This document shows, piece by piece, positions 35,196 to 43,954 of a DNA stretch of 64,000 nucleotides; the first letter of the stretch is position 1, and each line of letters starts with the position of its first letter. Source of the DNA: Candidatus Aminicenantota bacterium (GTDB taxonomy: Bacteria > Acidobacteriota > Aminicenantia > Aminicenantales > Aminicenantaceae); assembly GCA_011773465.1 (NCBI GenBank), contig WVXO01000031.1, positions 79,120-143,119 of the forward strand, read 5' to 3'. The position numbers and the translations under genes are program-made. The notes under the pieces were generated by a model. That model ran no database searches and was not told the DNA's origin. It saw only the letters and a list, made by a program, of their open reading frames with translations.

Positions 35196-35917
35196 CTTCT
35201 AAACCCAAAAATCCGTTTAATCTTTTCAACAACCAACTTTCTGCGCAAAGCCTCGATGCCGTCTGCAGGCCTTACATCTTTCGGACAAACCTCGTTGCAT
35301 CTAAAAACTGTATCACATCCCCACGCTCCACCTTCAGTGTTAACGCCTGATAAATCCGAGAAACGTCTTTTATCCCTGGGGTCTTTGACGAACCGATAAA
35401 GCTTGGCCAAAGCAGCCGCTCCCAAGTATCTTTCATCCCTTGAAACGACTGGGCAGACACTGTAACAACATCCGCACATGATGCAGTTTATATACTGGAA
35501 TATCTTTTCCATCTCTCTTTCTTCTATTCTATGTCCTTTCTCTTGGATCTTCTTATCAGGGAAAAGGTAGGGTTTTATTTGGGAAAGAGCTTCCCAGAAA
35601 GGCTCCATATCCACAACTAGATCTTTCTGGATTTCCAGATTGGGCAGGGGTTCTATGACAATCAGGGAAGATTCAAGCGCTTGAAGCTCTGTCCGGCAGG
35701 CTAAATCAAAATTTCCATTAAGCACCATGGCACACGACCCGCATATAGCCTCACGACAACTATACCTGAAAGCAAGGGTCGAGTCCTGCTCGTTCCGGAT
35801 TTCCATCAAGGCTTCAAGAACTGATTTCTTCTCCTTAGTTTCGTAGAAAAAATCCTGAAAGTATGGATGTTCGTCCTTCAGGGAATCGTATCTAAAAATC
35901 CTAAAAAGGAATTCCAT
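35192..35917 (-). CDS. sdhB: Succinate dehydrogenase/fumarate reductase iron-sulfur subunit
   Basis: 241 aa. The N-terminal plant-type ferredoxin domain has CREAICGSCAMVLNG and a fourth Cys in DLACRTE; the C-terminal domain has CIMCGCCYSVCPV and CNEVCPKD for the [4Fe-4S] and [3Fe-4S] clusters. It follows the flavoprotein gene by 1 nt. Electron flow from SdhA to quinone through these clusters is the family function. The direction of catalysis cannot be decided from sequence. Confidence 0.94.
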   Translation of the reverse strand: MEFLFRIFRYDSLKDEHPYFQDFFYETKEKKSVLEALMEIRNEQDSTLAFRYSCREAICGSCAMVLNGNFDLACRTELQALESSLIVIEPLPNLEIQKDLVVDMEPFWEALSQIKPYLFPDKKIQEKGHRIEEREMEKIFQYINCIMCGCCYSVCPVVSRDERYLGAAALAKLYRFVKDPRDKRRFSDLSGVNTEGGAWGCDTVFRCNEVCPKDVRPADGIEALRRKLVVEKIKRIFGFRR

Positions 35918-35918
35918 C

Positions 35919-37616
35919 TCAGTATTTTCTCGCTTCTGGCTCGTATTTGCTTATATTTACTCCTGAATAACTAATCTGGGGCTTGCCTTCCTTGCAGCTG
36001 GCCAGAGTATGCTTGAGCCAGTCCTTATCATTGCGCTCTTTGAAGTCAAGGCGATAATGGGAGCCCCGGGTTTCCTCTCTTCTTAAAGCACCCAAGGTGA
36101 TGACTTCTGCTAAATCCAGCATGGAATCAAATTCAAGGAGGTTCACAAGCTCCTGGCTGTAGCGCAGGCAATTTCCAGAAAGATAAACTCGCTTATAGTC
36201 TTCTTTGAGCTCAGAGATCTTCTCCATGCCTTCCGTTAAATCCTCCTTTTTTCTGAAAATCCCGACTTTCTCACTCATGACAACTTTCAACCTTTCTAAC
36301 AGACGATGGATTTTCTCTCCAGAATCTCTCTTCTCCCACTCCTCAACTCTTGTCTTCACTTCTAAGGCTTCCTCGAGGAGAATCTTTTCATCGCTATTTG
36401 TTCCTTCACTGCCCTTGATATAAACTGATGCCTCTTCCCCAGAAATTTTTCCAAAAACAACCGTATCCAGAAGGGAATTCCCCCCGAGGCGGTTAGCACC
36501 GTGAACTCCTACACAAGCACATTCTCCAGCGGCAAAGAATCCTTCCACTTGTGAGGCACATTTCGGATCGATATCAATCCCTCCCATAGAATAATGCTGG
36601 GCTGGTTGGATGGGTATAGGTGCTTCAACTGGGTCAATTCCGGCAAAATTGATACAAATTTCTCGAATTCCGGGTAGTCTTTTTTTTATTTTCTCCTCTG
36701 CTATATGCCTTAAATCGAGGTGAATATACTGGTCATCGAAACCGTTTCCTTTATCGATTTCAGTCTGTATAGCTCGGGCGACTATGTCTCTAGGGGCAAG
36801 TTCCATGGTTGAAGGGGCGTAATCGGCCATGAATCTTTTCCCCTTGTTATTGACCAGGTAACCTCCTTCTCCCCTTGCTCCTTCTGTAATTAAAATATTC
36901 TTACCGAAAAGAGATGTGGGATGAAACTGGACAAATTCCATATCCCTAAGGGGAACGCCAGCTTTGTAGGCTATCCCCGTTCCGCTTCCATGATTGATAT
37001 AAGCATTAGTAGTCTTTGAATAGACTCTGCCGTAACCACCAGTTGCAAAAATAGCAGCCCTGGTTCTTACGGGCATGATTTGACCTGTAGCTAAATCGTA
37101 GACAACAACTCCCAGACATTTTCCATCCTTTACCACGAGCTTTGTCACCAGCCATTCATTATAAAATTTGACCTGCTTTCTTATGGATTGTTCGAAAAGA
37201 GTATGAAGAATGACGAGTCCTGTCCTATCGGCTGCATAGCACGTCCGGGGAAATCCAGCTCCACCGAAAGGTCTCTGGGCGATAAGGCCGCCAGGAAAAC
37301 GGCTAAAAGGGACACCCAGATATTCTAGCTCATAAATTGTTGAAACTGCCTTCTGGCACATCACCTCCGCAACGTCTTGATCAGCAAGATAATCACTTCC
37401 CTTGATAGTATCAAAGGCATGCCTCTCCCAACTGTCGTCTTTTCCATCTGGATTGTTGCCCAGGGCAGCATTTATCCCTCCTTGAGCAGCAACAGAGTGG
37501 GAGCGAAGAGGATGGACTTTGGATATAACAGCAACTTTAAGGTGAGAATCGCAGGATAATGCTGCAGCCAATCCTGCTAATCCACCCCCAACGATAAGGA
37601 TGTCCTGACTTATCAT
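35919..37616 (-). CDS. sdhA: Succinate dehydrogenase/fumarate reductase flavoprotein
   Basis: 565 aa. N-terminal FAD motif [11 protein letters not shown]; the covalent FAD-binding His is in [10 protein letters not shown]; substrate-site motifs include FVQFHPTSL and a catalytic Arg region ([10 protein letters not shown]); a second FAD motif is [17 protein letters not shown]. Normal length. It is next to the single membrane anchor gene upstream. Confidence 0.95.
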   Translation of the reverse strand: MISQDILIVGGGLAGLAAALSCDSHLKVAVISKVHPLRSHSVAAQGGINAALGNNPDGKDDSWERHAFDTIKGSDYLADQDVAEVMCQKAVSTIYELEYLGVPFSRFPGGLIAQRPFGGAGFPRTCYAADRTGLVILHTLFEQSIRKQVKFYNEWLVTKLVVKDGKCLGVVVYDLATGQIMPVRTRAAIFATGGYGRVYSKTTNAYINHGSGTGIAYKAGVPLRDMEFVQFHPTSLFGKNILITEGARGEGGYLVNNKGKRFMADYAPSTMELAPRDIVARAIQTEIDKGNGFDDQYIHLDLRHIAEEKIKKRLPGIREICINFAGIDPVEAPIPIQPAQHYSMGGIDIDPKCASQVEGFFAAGECACVGVHGANRLGGNSLLDTVVFGKISGEEASVYIKGSEGTNSDEKILLEEALEVKTRVEEWEKRDSGEKIHRLLERLKVVMSEKVGIFRKKEDLTEGMEKISELKEDYKRVYLSGNCLRYSQELVNLLEFDSMLDLAEVITLGALRREETRGSHYRLDFKERNDKDWLKHTLASCKEGKPQISYSGVNISKYEPEARKY

Positions 37617-37925
37617 TCAGTAATTCCTGGTAAAGTAAAGGACAAGTAACAGAGCGCTCAAAACAAGACTGAGTAGAGTAAAAATCCAGAAAAGTAGCTT
37701 CTCTTTCCTCAATCCAAGATCAATAACGACCGTTCTCAGCCCATAAAGAGCATGGAAGACCACAGAAATAATAAGCAGAGTGTCTATAAAGGGATTGGTG
37801 TGAAGAACAAGAGCCCAATCTGGCTTTTGCTCTTTCGTCATCAGAAAAAAAGATGTTAAAAACTTAACGCTAAGAAGGAGGATAAGCAGGAGGCCGCTGA
37901 TGCGATGGAAGATCCATACAAACAT
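37617..37925 (-). CDS. sdhC: Succinate dehydrogenase membrane anchor (SdhC/D-like)
   Basis: 102 aa with three hydrophobic helices. IFHRISGLLLILLL near the N-terminus (quinone-site Arg/Ser and haem-side His) and VVFHALYGLRTVVID in the middle helix are typical of SdhC/SdhD-type anchors. Only one anchor gene of this short size is present; the usual enzyme has either two short anchors or one longer five-helix anchor. It is the promoter-proximal gene of the operon. Confidence 0.85.
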   Translation of the reverse strand: MFVWIFHRISGLLLILLLSVKFLTSFFLMTKEQKPDWALVLHTNPFIDTLLIISVVFHALYGLRTVVIDLGLRKEKLLFWIFTLLSLVLSALLLVLYFTRNY

Positions 37926-37952
37926 TGAATGATTTCCTTGCTTTGAAGATAT

Positions 37953-37981
37953 ATTAAATTAAAGACTAAAGGGATTGTCAA
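37953..37981 (-). promoter_or_regulatory. Sigma-70-type promoter of the sdh/Rieske/cytochrome b operon
   Basis: Minus-strand TTGACA (37976-37981), 17-bp spacer, TTTAAT (37953-37958), about 28 bp upstream of the sdhC ATG. A perfect -35 box. Motif match only. Confidence 0.5.
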
Positions 37982-38018
37982 GAAAAAGGCATTCTGTAAC
38001 GGAAATTGGATTAAATAA

Positions 38019-39395
38019 TTATTTCTGGTGCTTTTGATCAGCGAAGAGATTGTAAGCCTTCATCTTGTAGCTTAAAATTCTTTCTGTTATCCCTAGAGAG
38101 CGTGCAGCCTTGCTCTTAACTTTGCCGCTTTCTAAAAATGCCTTCTTTATTTCTCTAATCTCCACTTGCTTGACTTTATCCTTTAAAGATATCTCCTCGT
38201 CAGTTAGTTGTTCCTCTTTCTTCTCTTTCAAGAATATGGGCAAGTCGGCTGAGGTAATAACGCTTCCCTCACAAAAGACAACGGCTCTCTCTATAGTATT
38301 CTCCAGCTCTCTTATGTTTCCTGGGAAAGCATATTTAAGGAGAAAGTTCATAGCTTCTGCTGAAATTTCCTCGATTTCCTTCTCCTCTCTATCGCTGTAT
38401 TTTCTGATAAAATGATCAACCAGAGGAGGAATATCGTCCTTTCTCTCCCGGAGAGGAGGGACATGGATATTGATGACATTCAGCCGGTAATAAAGGTCGG
38501 GTCTGAATTTTTCCTCTTTCATCAATTTCTCTAAATCCTTGTTCGTGGCTGCTATAATCCTTACATCCGATTTTAAAGGCTGGGAAGATCCCAAGCGATA
38601 AAACTCTTTCTCCTGAAGGAGGCGCAAGAGCTTGACCTGGAGTTGAGAGGGAAGATCTCCTATTTCGTCCAGGAAAATGGTCCCTCCTGATGCAGCCTCG
38701 AACTTTCCTGTTTTCCTCTCAAAAGCACCAGTAAATGAACCCTTCTCTGCCCCAAAAAGCTCGCTTTCAATCAATGTTTCAGGAAAGGAGGGGATATTGA
38801 CCGCCAAGCAGGGTCCTTTCTTTCTCTTGGAAGAAAAATGAATTGTCTTGGCTACAAAGTCTTTTCCGGTCCCAGTTTCTCCTGAAATCAAGACAGTGGC
38901 ATCACTCTTCGAAGCTTTTGAAACCAGGAGTGCTACACCTTCCATCTTTGATGACGAGAACACAAAGTTCTTTGAGCTGAATTTATCTTCCAGAGAATTT
39001 TGAAGGATTGATATTTCTTTCTTCAGCTTCAGTCTTTCCAATGCCCTTTCTATGACTAACAGAAATTTACCAAAATCTATGGGTTTGACGATATAATCGT
39101 AGGCTCCTTTCTTTATCGCCTCCACAGCATTCTCAATATTTCCAAAAGCTGTGACCACAATAGGAGTGATGAGAGGATTCTTTTCTAAAATATTTTGAAT
39201 GACGCTTATCCCTGTTTCTCCATCGAGCTTGTAATCAACGATCGCAATATCTATCGGATGATCATCAATCATATCAAGAGCTTCCTTCCCTGATGCTGAT
39301 TCAAGAACAGTATAATCCGCCTGTTCAAGATTTTCCTTAATCAATCTTCTCTGGAGAGGATCATCCTCCACAACCAAAATGTTTGCTTTGCTCAT
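38019..39395 (-). CDS. NtrC-family sigma-54 response regulator (ZraR/AtoC-like)
   Basis: 458 aa. The receiver has DDDP-type acidic pocket (VVEDDPLQ), phospho-Asp in [10 protein letters not shown] and Lys in IVKPID; the AAA+ domain has Walker A GETGTGKD, the sigma-54 contact loop GSFTGA, Walker [11 protein letters not shown]; the C-terminal Fis-type HTH is [15 protein letters not shown]. It is the last gene of an operon that itself begins at a sigma-54 promoter (42793-42808), implying positive autoregulation. It follows the kinase C-terminal frame by 1 nt. Confidence 0.92.
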   Translation of the reverse strand: MSKANILVVEDDPLQRRLIKENLEQADYTVLESASGKEALDMIDDHPIDIAIVDYKLDGETGISVIQNILEKNPLITPIVVTAFGNIENAVEAIKKGAYDYIVKPIDFGKFLLVIERALERLKLKKEISILQNSLEDKFSSKNFVFSSSKMEGVALLVSKASKSDATVLISGETGTGKDFVAKTIHFSSKRKKGPCLAVNIPSFPETLIESELFGAEKGSFTGAFERKTGKFEAASGGTIFLDEIGDLPSQLQVKLLRLLQEKEFYRLGSSQPLKSDVRIIAATNKDLEKLMKEEKFRPDLYYRLNVINIHVPPLRERKDDIPPLVDHFIRKYSDREEKEIEEISAEAMNFLLKYAFPGNIRELENTIERAVVFCEGSVITSADLPIFLKEKKEEQLTDEEISLKDKVKQVEIREIKKAFLESGKVKSKAARSLGITERILSYKMKAYNLFADQKHQK

Positions 39396-39396
39396 C

Positions 39397-39699
39397 TCAG
39401 CCTCCCGGAATCTGGATAAGAAAAGTCGTGCCCAGTCCTATCTTGCTCTGGACTTGGATCTTGCCCTCATGGGCCTCAACTATTTTTTTGGTCAGGTAGA
39501 GGCCAATACCCAATCCTTTCCTTTTTCTTGAGAAGAAAGGTTCAAAAATATGCTGCATATCTTCTTCAGCTATCCCCTGTCCCGAATCTTCGATCTTTAT
39601 AAGCACCTTTTTTTTCCTCTGGTGCGCTTTGATAGAAATCACACCTCCGCTGCCGGCTTCAATAGAGTTACTGAGGAGGTTATGCAAGGCCTGGCTCAT
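39397..39699 (-). CDS. Histidine kinase, C-terminal ATPase part (separated by in-frame TAA)
   Basis: About 100 aa. HATPase domain with N-box ALHNLLSNSIEA, DSGQGIA and GLGIGLYLT boxes. It is in the same frame as the N-terminal kinase half (39736-40638): the intervening codons after TAA read SSSIALKADKG, which look like normal kinase sequence. So this is the 3' part of one kinase gene broken by a single nonsense codon. Independent initiation at ATG 39699 or the adjacent TTG is possible, preceded by AAAGG. Confidence 0.75.
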   Translation of the reverse strand: MSQALHNLLSNSIEAGSGGVISIKAHQRKKKVLIKIEDSGQGIAEEDMQHIFEPFFSRKRKGLGIGLYLTKKIVEAHEGKIQVQSKIGLGTTFLIQIPGG

Positions 39700-39735
39700 C
39701 AAGCCTTTATCCGCTTTCAGAGCTATAGACGAAGA

Positions 39736-40638
39736 TTACACATAGCGTATTTCCACCTCTGCTTTATCTAGTTCCTTGATAAGCGACCCACGAATAGACG
39801 ATACAATCTCTCCAAGGGCGAACGTCTCTTTGCTTAATTTTAGAGGTCTCAAAGTGGATGCAAACTGGTCAATGATTCTAGAAATCTTCTGGATTTCCTC
39901 CTTCCCCGCCCCGACCTCTTCTTGAAGGTAAGCTGGGGCTTTTTTTTGAAGAAGCTCAAAAACAAGAGAAACACTGTTCAAGGGATTTTTTATCTCATGG
40001 CCAACACCAGAAGTAAAAGCAGAAATCTCCCGGTACCGTTCTTTTTCTTTTTTTTCTTCTTCTGCCTCTCTTTTTTTCTCCAGATAATGTCCTTGAAGCT
40101 GGTATATACCTAAGAAAAAAATGATGCCTATAACAGAAATAAGCCCAAAGATTAAAAAGAAATTTCGTCGCGAATAGACAACCATTTCTTCTAAGTTTTT
40201 CAGAGAATAACCCAAGTAAAGAAAATATGCTTTTCCCTCTTGGGAAGAAAAGGGAGAAAAATAGTTGAATATTTTCCCAGCAGGGGAATCTATTATCCAT
40301 GATTCTTCATCTCTTATGGATTGAAGAGAAAGAGGGAGGTACCCTTCAAACTGAGAACTCCAGCTTAAAACTTCCTTTTTCTCATCAAGCAGGGCCATAT
40401 AATAAATGTTTTCTTTTCTGGAATAAGACTCGAAGATCTCATCTGCTGAATAATGCTCCCTTAAAAGGTGAGATATATTGACTTTTAAAATTTCAGCCGT
40501 AGCTTGAAGCTGCTCCTTGACTAACTCTTCTGTATTATTTTTAATGTACGCTCTATTTAAGGATGAGAGAACAAAAAAGATTACAATTATCCCTATAAAA
40601 GGAAGGGAAAAAAAGAGAAGAAAATTCTTGCCTCTCAA
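39736..40638 (-). CDS. Histidine kinase, sensor and DHp part (premature stop)
   Basis: 300 aa ending at TAA 39736-39738. TM1 (residues ~5-27), a periplasmic domain of about 130 residues, TM2 (FFLIFGLISVIGIIFFLGIY), a basic linker and a DHp helix with phosphoacceptor His in VGHEIKNPLNSV. The ATPase domain follows in frame after the stop. Overall layout resembles ZraS-type envelope sensors. The start codon is a TTG whose bases overlap the TGA of the preceding gene (TTGA), so translation is coupled. It may be a genuine nonsense mutation or a sequence error. Confidence 0.78.
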   Translation of the reverse strand: MRGKNFLLFFSLPFIGIIVIFFVLSSLNRAYIKNNTEELVKEQLQATAEILKVNISHLLREHYSADEIFESYSRKENIYYMALLDEKKEVLSWSSQFEGYLPLSLQSIRDEESWIIDSPAGKIFNYFSPFSSQEGKAYFLYLGYSLKNLEEMVVYSRRNFFLIFGLISVIGIIFFLGIYQLQGHYLEKKREAEEEKKEKERYREISAFTSGVGHEIKNPLNSVSLVFELLQKKAPAYLQEEVGAGKEEIQKISRIIDQFASTLRPLKLSKETFALGEIVSSIRGSLIKELDKAEVEIRYV

Positions 40639-41078
40639 AAACCTCTACCCTTTCTTCTCTTCTTTTGTTTCATGCCGCCTCCCCTCCAAGCCGGGAACCC
40701 ATGCTTGTCTCTAAGGATAATAATTTCTCCCCTGAATCGTATTTGACGTGCGATAATATTTTGACTTCCCTCTTTTGAATAGAAGGAACCGACCACTTCA
40801 AGTTCTTCCCCTTTGTGAAAATCGTGAGTAAAAAATCGAACTGGACTGATCTCCACGATGAACTTCTTATGAGTATTTTTTTCCTCAAGCACAATAATTA
40901 AGAAGGGAGAGGAGTCTTTATAGCGAGGCTCCATGATTATCTCTTGAATCGTCCCTTTGATCTTCCTTTCTGTATCAACATTATAAAAATGATGAGGCTT
41001 CTGAGGCTCTTGGCCAGAGGAAAAGCTCCATAATCCCAAAAAGCAGGCCGCTATAAACAGGCTTAATCCTTTCTTCAT
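40635..41078 (-). CDS. Small secreted protein, OB-fold-like, unknown function
   Basis: 147 aa from ATG 41078, which overlaps the barrel gene's stop (ATGA) and has GGAGGGGAG upstream; this start gives a clean signal peptide ending near SSGQ. The mature part is beta-rich, with IKGTIQEIIMEP, LIIVLEEKNTHKKFIVEISP, EELEVVGSF and IIARQIRFRGEIIILRD in an OB-fold-like order, and ends in a basic tail (KQKKRRKGRG). No enzyme motif. A periplasmic partner or signal modulator of the adjacent kinase is plausible from position only. Confidence 0.65.
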   Translation of the reverse strand: MKKGLSLFIAACFLGLWSFSSGQEPQKPHHFYNVDTERKIKGTIQEIIMEPRYKDSSPFLIIVLEEKNTHKKFIVEISPVRFFTHDFHKGEELEVVGSFYSKEGSQNIIARQIRFRGEIIILRDKHGFPAWRGGGMKQKKRRKGRGF

Positions 41079-42220
41079 TTCTCCCCTCCAAAAAACATAT
41101 TCCATTCTTTGCCCGCCGATAAGAAATTACCTTGCCACTTGAAGAAAGGATCATTTGAATTGTTATCCATGTATACATAGGATAGAAATAAAGAAAACCT
41201 GGGAAAATTCTTTTCCAACCTCGTTTCAAACTCTTTTCTTCTATCTTCCCTTGTTACTCCTAAAGGTTCGTCTTCTAAATTCATACTCTCAATTCCAGGA
41301 AATTCCTTATTAGCCATAGTATAACTTATTTTAAGCTCGATGTTCCAAGGAATTAACAACGTAATTTGTGCCCCAAGCTGATAACCTGTCCAAGCAAATC
41401 TATCATAAGAAGGATTTTCCACCATATAAAATTCTTCGATAGAAGTAAAAGGATTCTGTCCTGAAAGATACCACTGTTTCATCCCTGAAATATTGAAGCC
41501 CACATTACCTCCGATGCCCTGGGCGAATAAGCCCGTGAAGGAAAAAATCTGAATGCTTTGCCCCTCAAATTGAGCCCTGGGAACAAAGAGATAAGATCTT
41601 CTCCCAGAGTGATGGCCCTTGCTATCCTCCACCAGAATGACTTCTTGTGAAGAATATGGGTGGAGATAGTATTTTAAACCCCAGTTTATTTCTGATTTAA
41701 TTGTCGTTTTTGTCTGGAAGTATCTATCGAAAGAAACAGATAAAACATGGCTAACAAAGTCGAAAAGGGAATATCTATAGCTCCTGTAATCCAGGCTATA
41801 ATTTGACTTTAAAATCGATGTTTGGCTGAGATAAGTCTTAAAAGCTGCCAGGAAATTAAAAGAGAGATAATTGAAATCCTCATAATCAGAACGATAGAAT
41901 ACTCCCTGACCTATTAGAGAAAAATAAAATGCAGACTTATCGCTAAGCGGATGAAGGTAATCTAAGCCGACATCCTGAAGGTAATAGGCAAGGCTAGAAT
42001 TCTCAAAAAGATAGAAATAGCTTCCTTCTGTAAAGACAGAAATCTTTGAAAAATCTTTATCAATATAAAAACCTAGGTGAGATATTTGATCTCGTCCAGA
42101 ATACCTGTTCTGAAAAATATTATCAGTCATATTCTGGAAGAAGGAAAGCGAAACGCTATCCGCCCTTAAGCTCACACTCAGAAAAATTATCGAAAAAAGG
42201 TAAATACTAGGCTTTCTCAT
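41075..42220 (-). CDS. Outer-membrane beta-barrel protein, unknown function
   Basis: 381 aa with an N-terminal signal peptide (ending near SLRADS) followed by alternating aromatic/polar strands throughout (for example YLSFNFLAAFKTYLS, KSNYSLDYRSYRYSLFDF), a pattern typical of a 14-18-strand barrel. It resembles transport or porin-like barrels only generally. It comes after a twin-hairpin intergenic region and has AAAGGAGG before its ATG. Confidence 0.72.
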   Translation of the reverse strand: MRKPSIYLFSIIFLSVSLRADSVSLSFFQNMTDNIFQNRYSGRDQISHLGFYIDKDFSKISVFTEGSYFYLFENSSLAYYLQDVGLDYLHPLSDKSAFYFSLIGQGVFYRSDYEDFNYLSFNFLAAFKTYLSQTSILKSNYSLDYRSYRYSLFDFVSHVLSVSFDRYFQTKTTIKSEINWGLKYYLHPYSSQEVILVEDSKGHHSGRRSYLFVPRAQFEGQSIQIFSFTGLFAQGIGGNVGFNISGMKQWYLSGQNPFTSIEEFYMVENPSYDRFAWTGYQLGAQITLLIPWNIELKISYTMANKEFPGIESMNLEDEPLGVTREDRRKEFETRLEKNFPRFSLFLSYVYMDNNSNDPFFKWQGNFLSAGKEWNMFFGGEK

Positions 42221-42235
42221 CCTTTCCTCCTTTAA

Positions 42236-42295
42236 AGAGGGAAAAGGAGAGAGACTCCTTTTCCCTCTCTGGAAGAGGAGAGGAAACCTCTCCTC
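42236..42295 (-). promoter_or_regulatory. Tandem perfect hairpins between first and second gene of the sigma-54 operon
   Basis: Two perfect stem-loops: 42275-42283/42287-42295 (GAGGAGAGG, 3-nt loop) and 42236-42249/42255-42268 (14-bp stem AGAGGGAAAAGGAG, 5-nt loop). They follow the stop codon of the first gene directly, and the lower one is followed by only a short T run (CTTTAAAGG). They are likely an attenuator or mRNA-stabilising element that lets the first gene be expressed more than the rest. Confidence 0.7.
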
Positions 42296-42301
42296 ATCAG
42301 T

Positions 42302-42751
42302 TCAGCTCCTGCCATACTTTGAAGCTTTTCCTTTGCAAGCACGGGCACCGAAAACGCCCCTTCCATAATTAGCCATATTATGCCTGAAAGAGGCTTTGTT
42401 CCAGCCTTTTCCGCTGTAGTATCTGTTTCTGTATTCAAACTGGTTGGAAGAAGAAGCATTTTTATGCCTGTTCATGTATCCTGTTCCATCCTCCGGTCTT
42501 GACCAATCAGGGTCCTGACAATTTGGGATTCCATCATTGTCATGGTCTCGAGCAAAATCGCAGATCCCGTCTCCATTCTCATCGACAAACAAGACTCGGT
42601 TCCTTATACGCTCTTGAGCTTTCGTCTGAACTTCACTTCTAACTTCATTGCGAATTTCATTGCGAACAGTTGCTTGGGATTTCTCCTGGGCAAAAGAAAA
42701 ACCTAAGGCCAGGATCAATAATAATCCTGCGAGAGCAAATGTTCTTTTCAT
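42302..42751 (-). CDS. Secreted protein with Ca-binding-like DxNxDG loops
   Basis: About 149 aa. A signal peptide ends at FAQ; a charged, heptad-like segment with NEIRNEVRSEV pattern follows; then FVDENGDGICDFARDHDNDG and IPNCQDPDW, two EF-hand/thrombospondin-3-like acidic loops with two Cys; the C-terminus is Asn/Arg/Gly-rich. ATG 42751 is 11 nt from GGAGG; GTG 42757 at 5 nt is an equally possible start. It is the first gene after the sigma-54 promoter, the position ZraP holds in the Zra system. A cation-binding periplasmic role is inference. Confidence 0.7.
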   Translation of the reverse strand: MKRTFALAGLLLILALGFSFAQEKSQATVRNEIRNEVRSEVQTKAQERIRNRVLFVDENGDGICDFARDHDNDGIPNCQDPDWSRPEDGTGYMNRHKNASSSNQFEYRNRYYSGKGWNKASFRHNMANYGRGVFGARACKGKASKYGRS

Positions 42752-42792
42752 AATCACTTTAACCTCCTTTCAATTTATTAGGCAATCATAAA

Positions 42793-42808
42793 GGCAAAAA
42801 ACGTGCCA
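42793..42808 (-). promoter_or_regulatory. Sigma-54 (-24/-12) promoter of the envelope TCS operon
   Basis: The minus strand reads TGGCACGTTTTTTGCC, matching TGGCACG-N4-TTGC with GG-N10-GC spacing. It lies about 42 bp upstream of the secreted protein gene. The operon ends with an NtrC-type activator, its probable regulator. Confidence 0.85.
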
Positions 42809-43030
42809 AAATCTAAATCATTGAATATAAATAAGTTAAAAAAATACGACCTGATGAATTCCGACATAATTGTAGGATTTCTGACAAAATTGTAGGAAAA
42901 GAGAACGCATTTTCTTCCTTTTTCCATCCTAATAACTTTTTCTCCTTTCTCTCTATCTGTTCTCTCCAAAATGTGATAAAAAGAAAATAATAAAAGGACA
43001 AGACTGAGTTTAAACTTTTTATTTTTGTGG

Positions 43031-43060
43031 GGAAGAGAAATAAAAATACTGCGTCTAAAT
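43031..43060 (+). promoter_or_regulatory. ECF-type promoter of the small secreted protein gene
   Basis: GGAA (43031-43034), exactly 17 bp, then CGTCTAAAT (43052-43060). The same architecture with the same 9-base -10 region precedes the ECF sigma gene at 43955-43984. Such GGAA/CGTCTA pairs are typical of ECF sigma recognition. Confidence 0.65.
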
Positions 43061-43087
43061 AGTGAGAATTAATAAAAGGAGGAAAGG

Positions 43088-43456
43088 ATGTCCAAGAATT
43101 ATTCCATTCTGAGTATTTGTATTTTGTTCCTGCTGGCCATCTCCCTGAACGCCCAAGAGGTAAATGTAACAGGAGACTGGGAAATAAAAGTCACCACTCC
43201 TCGAGGAGAAAGAACTCAGGACATTAACTTCAAGCAAGAAGGCGAAAAACTAACTGTAACCATGCAAAGCCGAGGCGGGGAAGTGACAGGAGAAGGCACT
43301 GTAAAAGGAAACGAAATCGAATGGACCATAACCCGTTCAACCCCAAGAGGAGAATTCACGATGACTTACACCGGAAAAATCGAAGGAGACATGATGTCGG
43401 GCGAGGTTCAAATGGGTGATTTCGGTAGCAGAGAATGGAAGGCAAAGAAAAAATAA
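43088..43456 (+). CDS. Small secreted beta-barrel (lipocalin-like) protein
   Basis: 122 aa. A signal peptide ends at LNAQ; the mature 100 residues alternate beta-strands: VTGDWEIKVTTPRGERT, FKQEGEKLTVTMQSRGG, EVTGEGTVKGNEIEWTI, FTMTYTGKIEGDMMSGEV. This is the common small all-beta export domain often attached to amidohydrolases or found alone. The ribosome site AGGAGG precedes the ATG. It has its own ECF-type promoter, so it is a likely target of the sigma factor encoded at 44017. Confidence 0.72.
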   Translation: MSKNYSILSICILFLLAISLNAQEVNVTGDWEIKVTTPRGERTQDINFKQEGEKLTVTMQSRGGEVTGEGTVKGNEIEWTITRSTPRGEFTMTYTGKIEGDMMSGEVQMGDFGSREWKAKKK

Positions 43457-43469
43457 CGCTCGCTTCTAA

Positions 43470-43499
43470 AGATATTTTTCTCCTCTAGAAAAAATATCT
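43470..43499 (+). terminator. Weak terminator-like hairpin after the small secreted gene
   Basis: AGATATTTTT pairs with AAAAATATCT around a 10-base spacer, 14 bp after the stop codon. The stem is A/T only, so termination strength is doubtful. Confidence 0.35.
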
Positions 43500-43626
43500 A
43501 GATTCCTTTTATACTGACCAGTTTCTTCTCTATAAAAGCTAATCCTTTCTCTCTATCAGCCCACCCCTTCTCTGGACCAGTGTACGGAAGCCTTTCCGAA
43601 TCCGTGATAACTGATTACGAAGGCAT

Positions 43627-43841
43627 AGGTTTTGGGAAATAGCTGCAGCGACCATTGAAGAAAGGCCCAGGCTATATGGCTCAAAAACACGTTGCTTTTG
43701 CCCCAGCGAGTCAAAAGCAACTCGGATCAAGGCTTCGCTCTCCTAAACCTATTGAAGAGATTGCTTCATATAATAAAACAAAAGAGCGAATGGAGAATGG
43801 CATTAAAAATCTGAAGGGAGCGAGGCTATTTCCCAAAACCT
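43627..43841. repeat. Structured element with 17-bp inverted repeat
   Basis: AGGTTTTGGGAAATAGC (43627-43643) and its perfect complement (43825-43841) bound a 215-bp stretch. Inside lies a perfect 10-bp hairpin GTTGCTTTTG/CAAAAGCAAC (43691-43721); outside, AGGCTATATG near 43668 and CATATAGCCT near 43896 are also inverted. The small frames here on both strands match nothing I know. It could be a mobile-element relic or a folded RNA. It is the only notable content of the 43457-44016 gap besides the ECF promoter. Confidence 0.55.
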
Positions 43842-43954
43842 TTTCTAATACGGAATTGGAAATGCTTACTTGGCGTATATAATTCTTTATAGATCCCTTC
43901 ATATAGCCTAAAATAGGAAACTAGACAAGAGAATTCTTGTTTATTAGATTAAAC

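Noticed and set aside
43655..43882. 75-aa plus-strand ORF and opposite minus-strand frames
   Set aside because: They fall inside nested inverted repeats, lack ribosome sites and match no family; the structure explains the region better.
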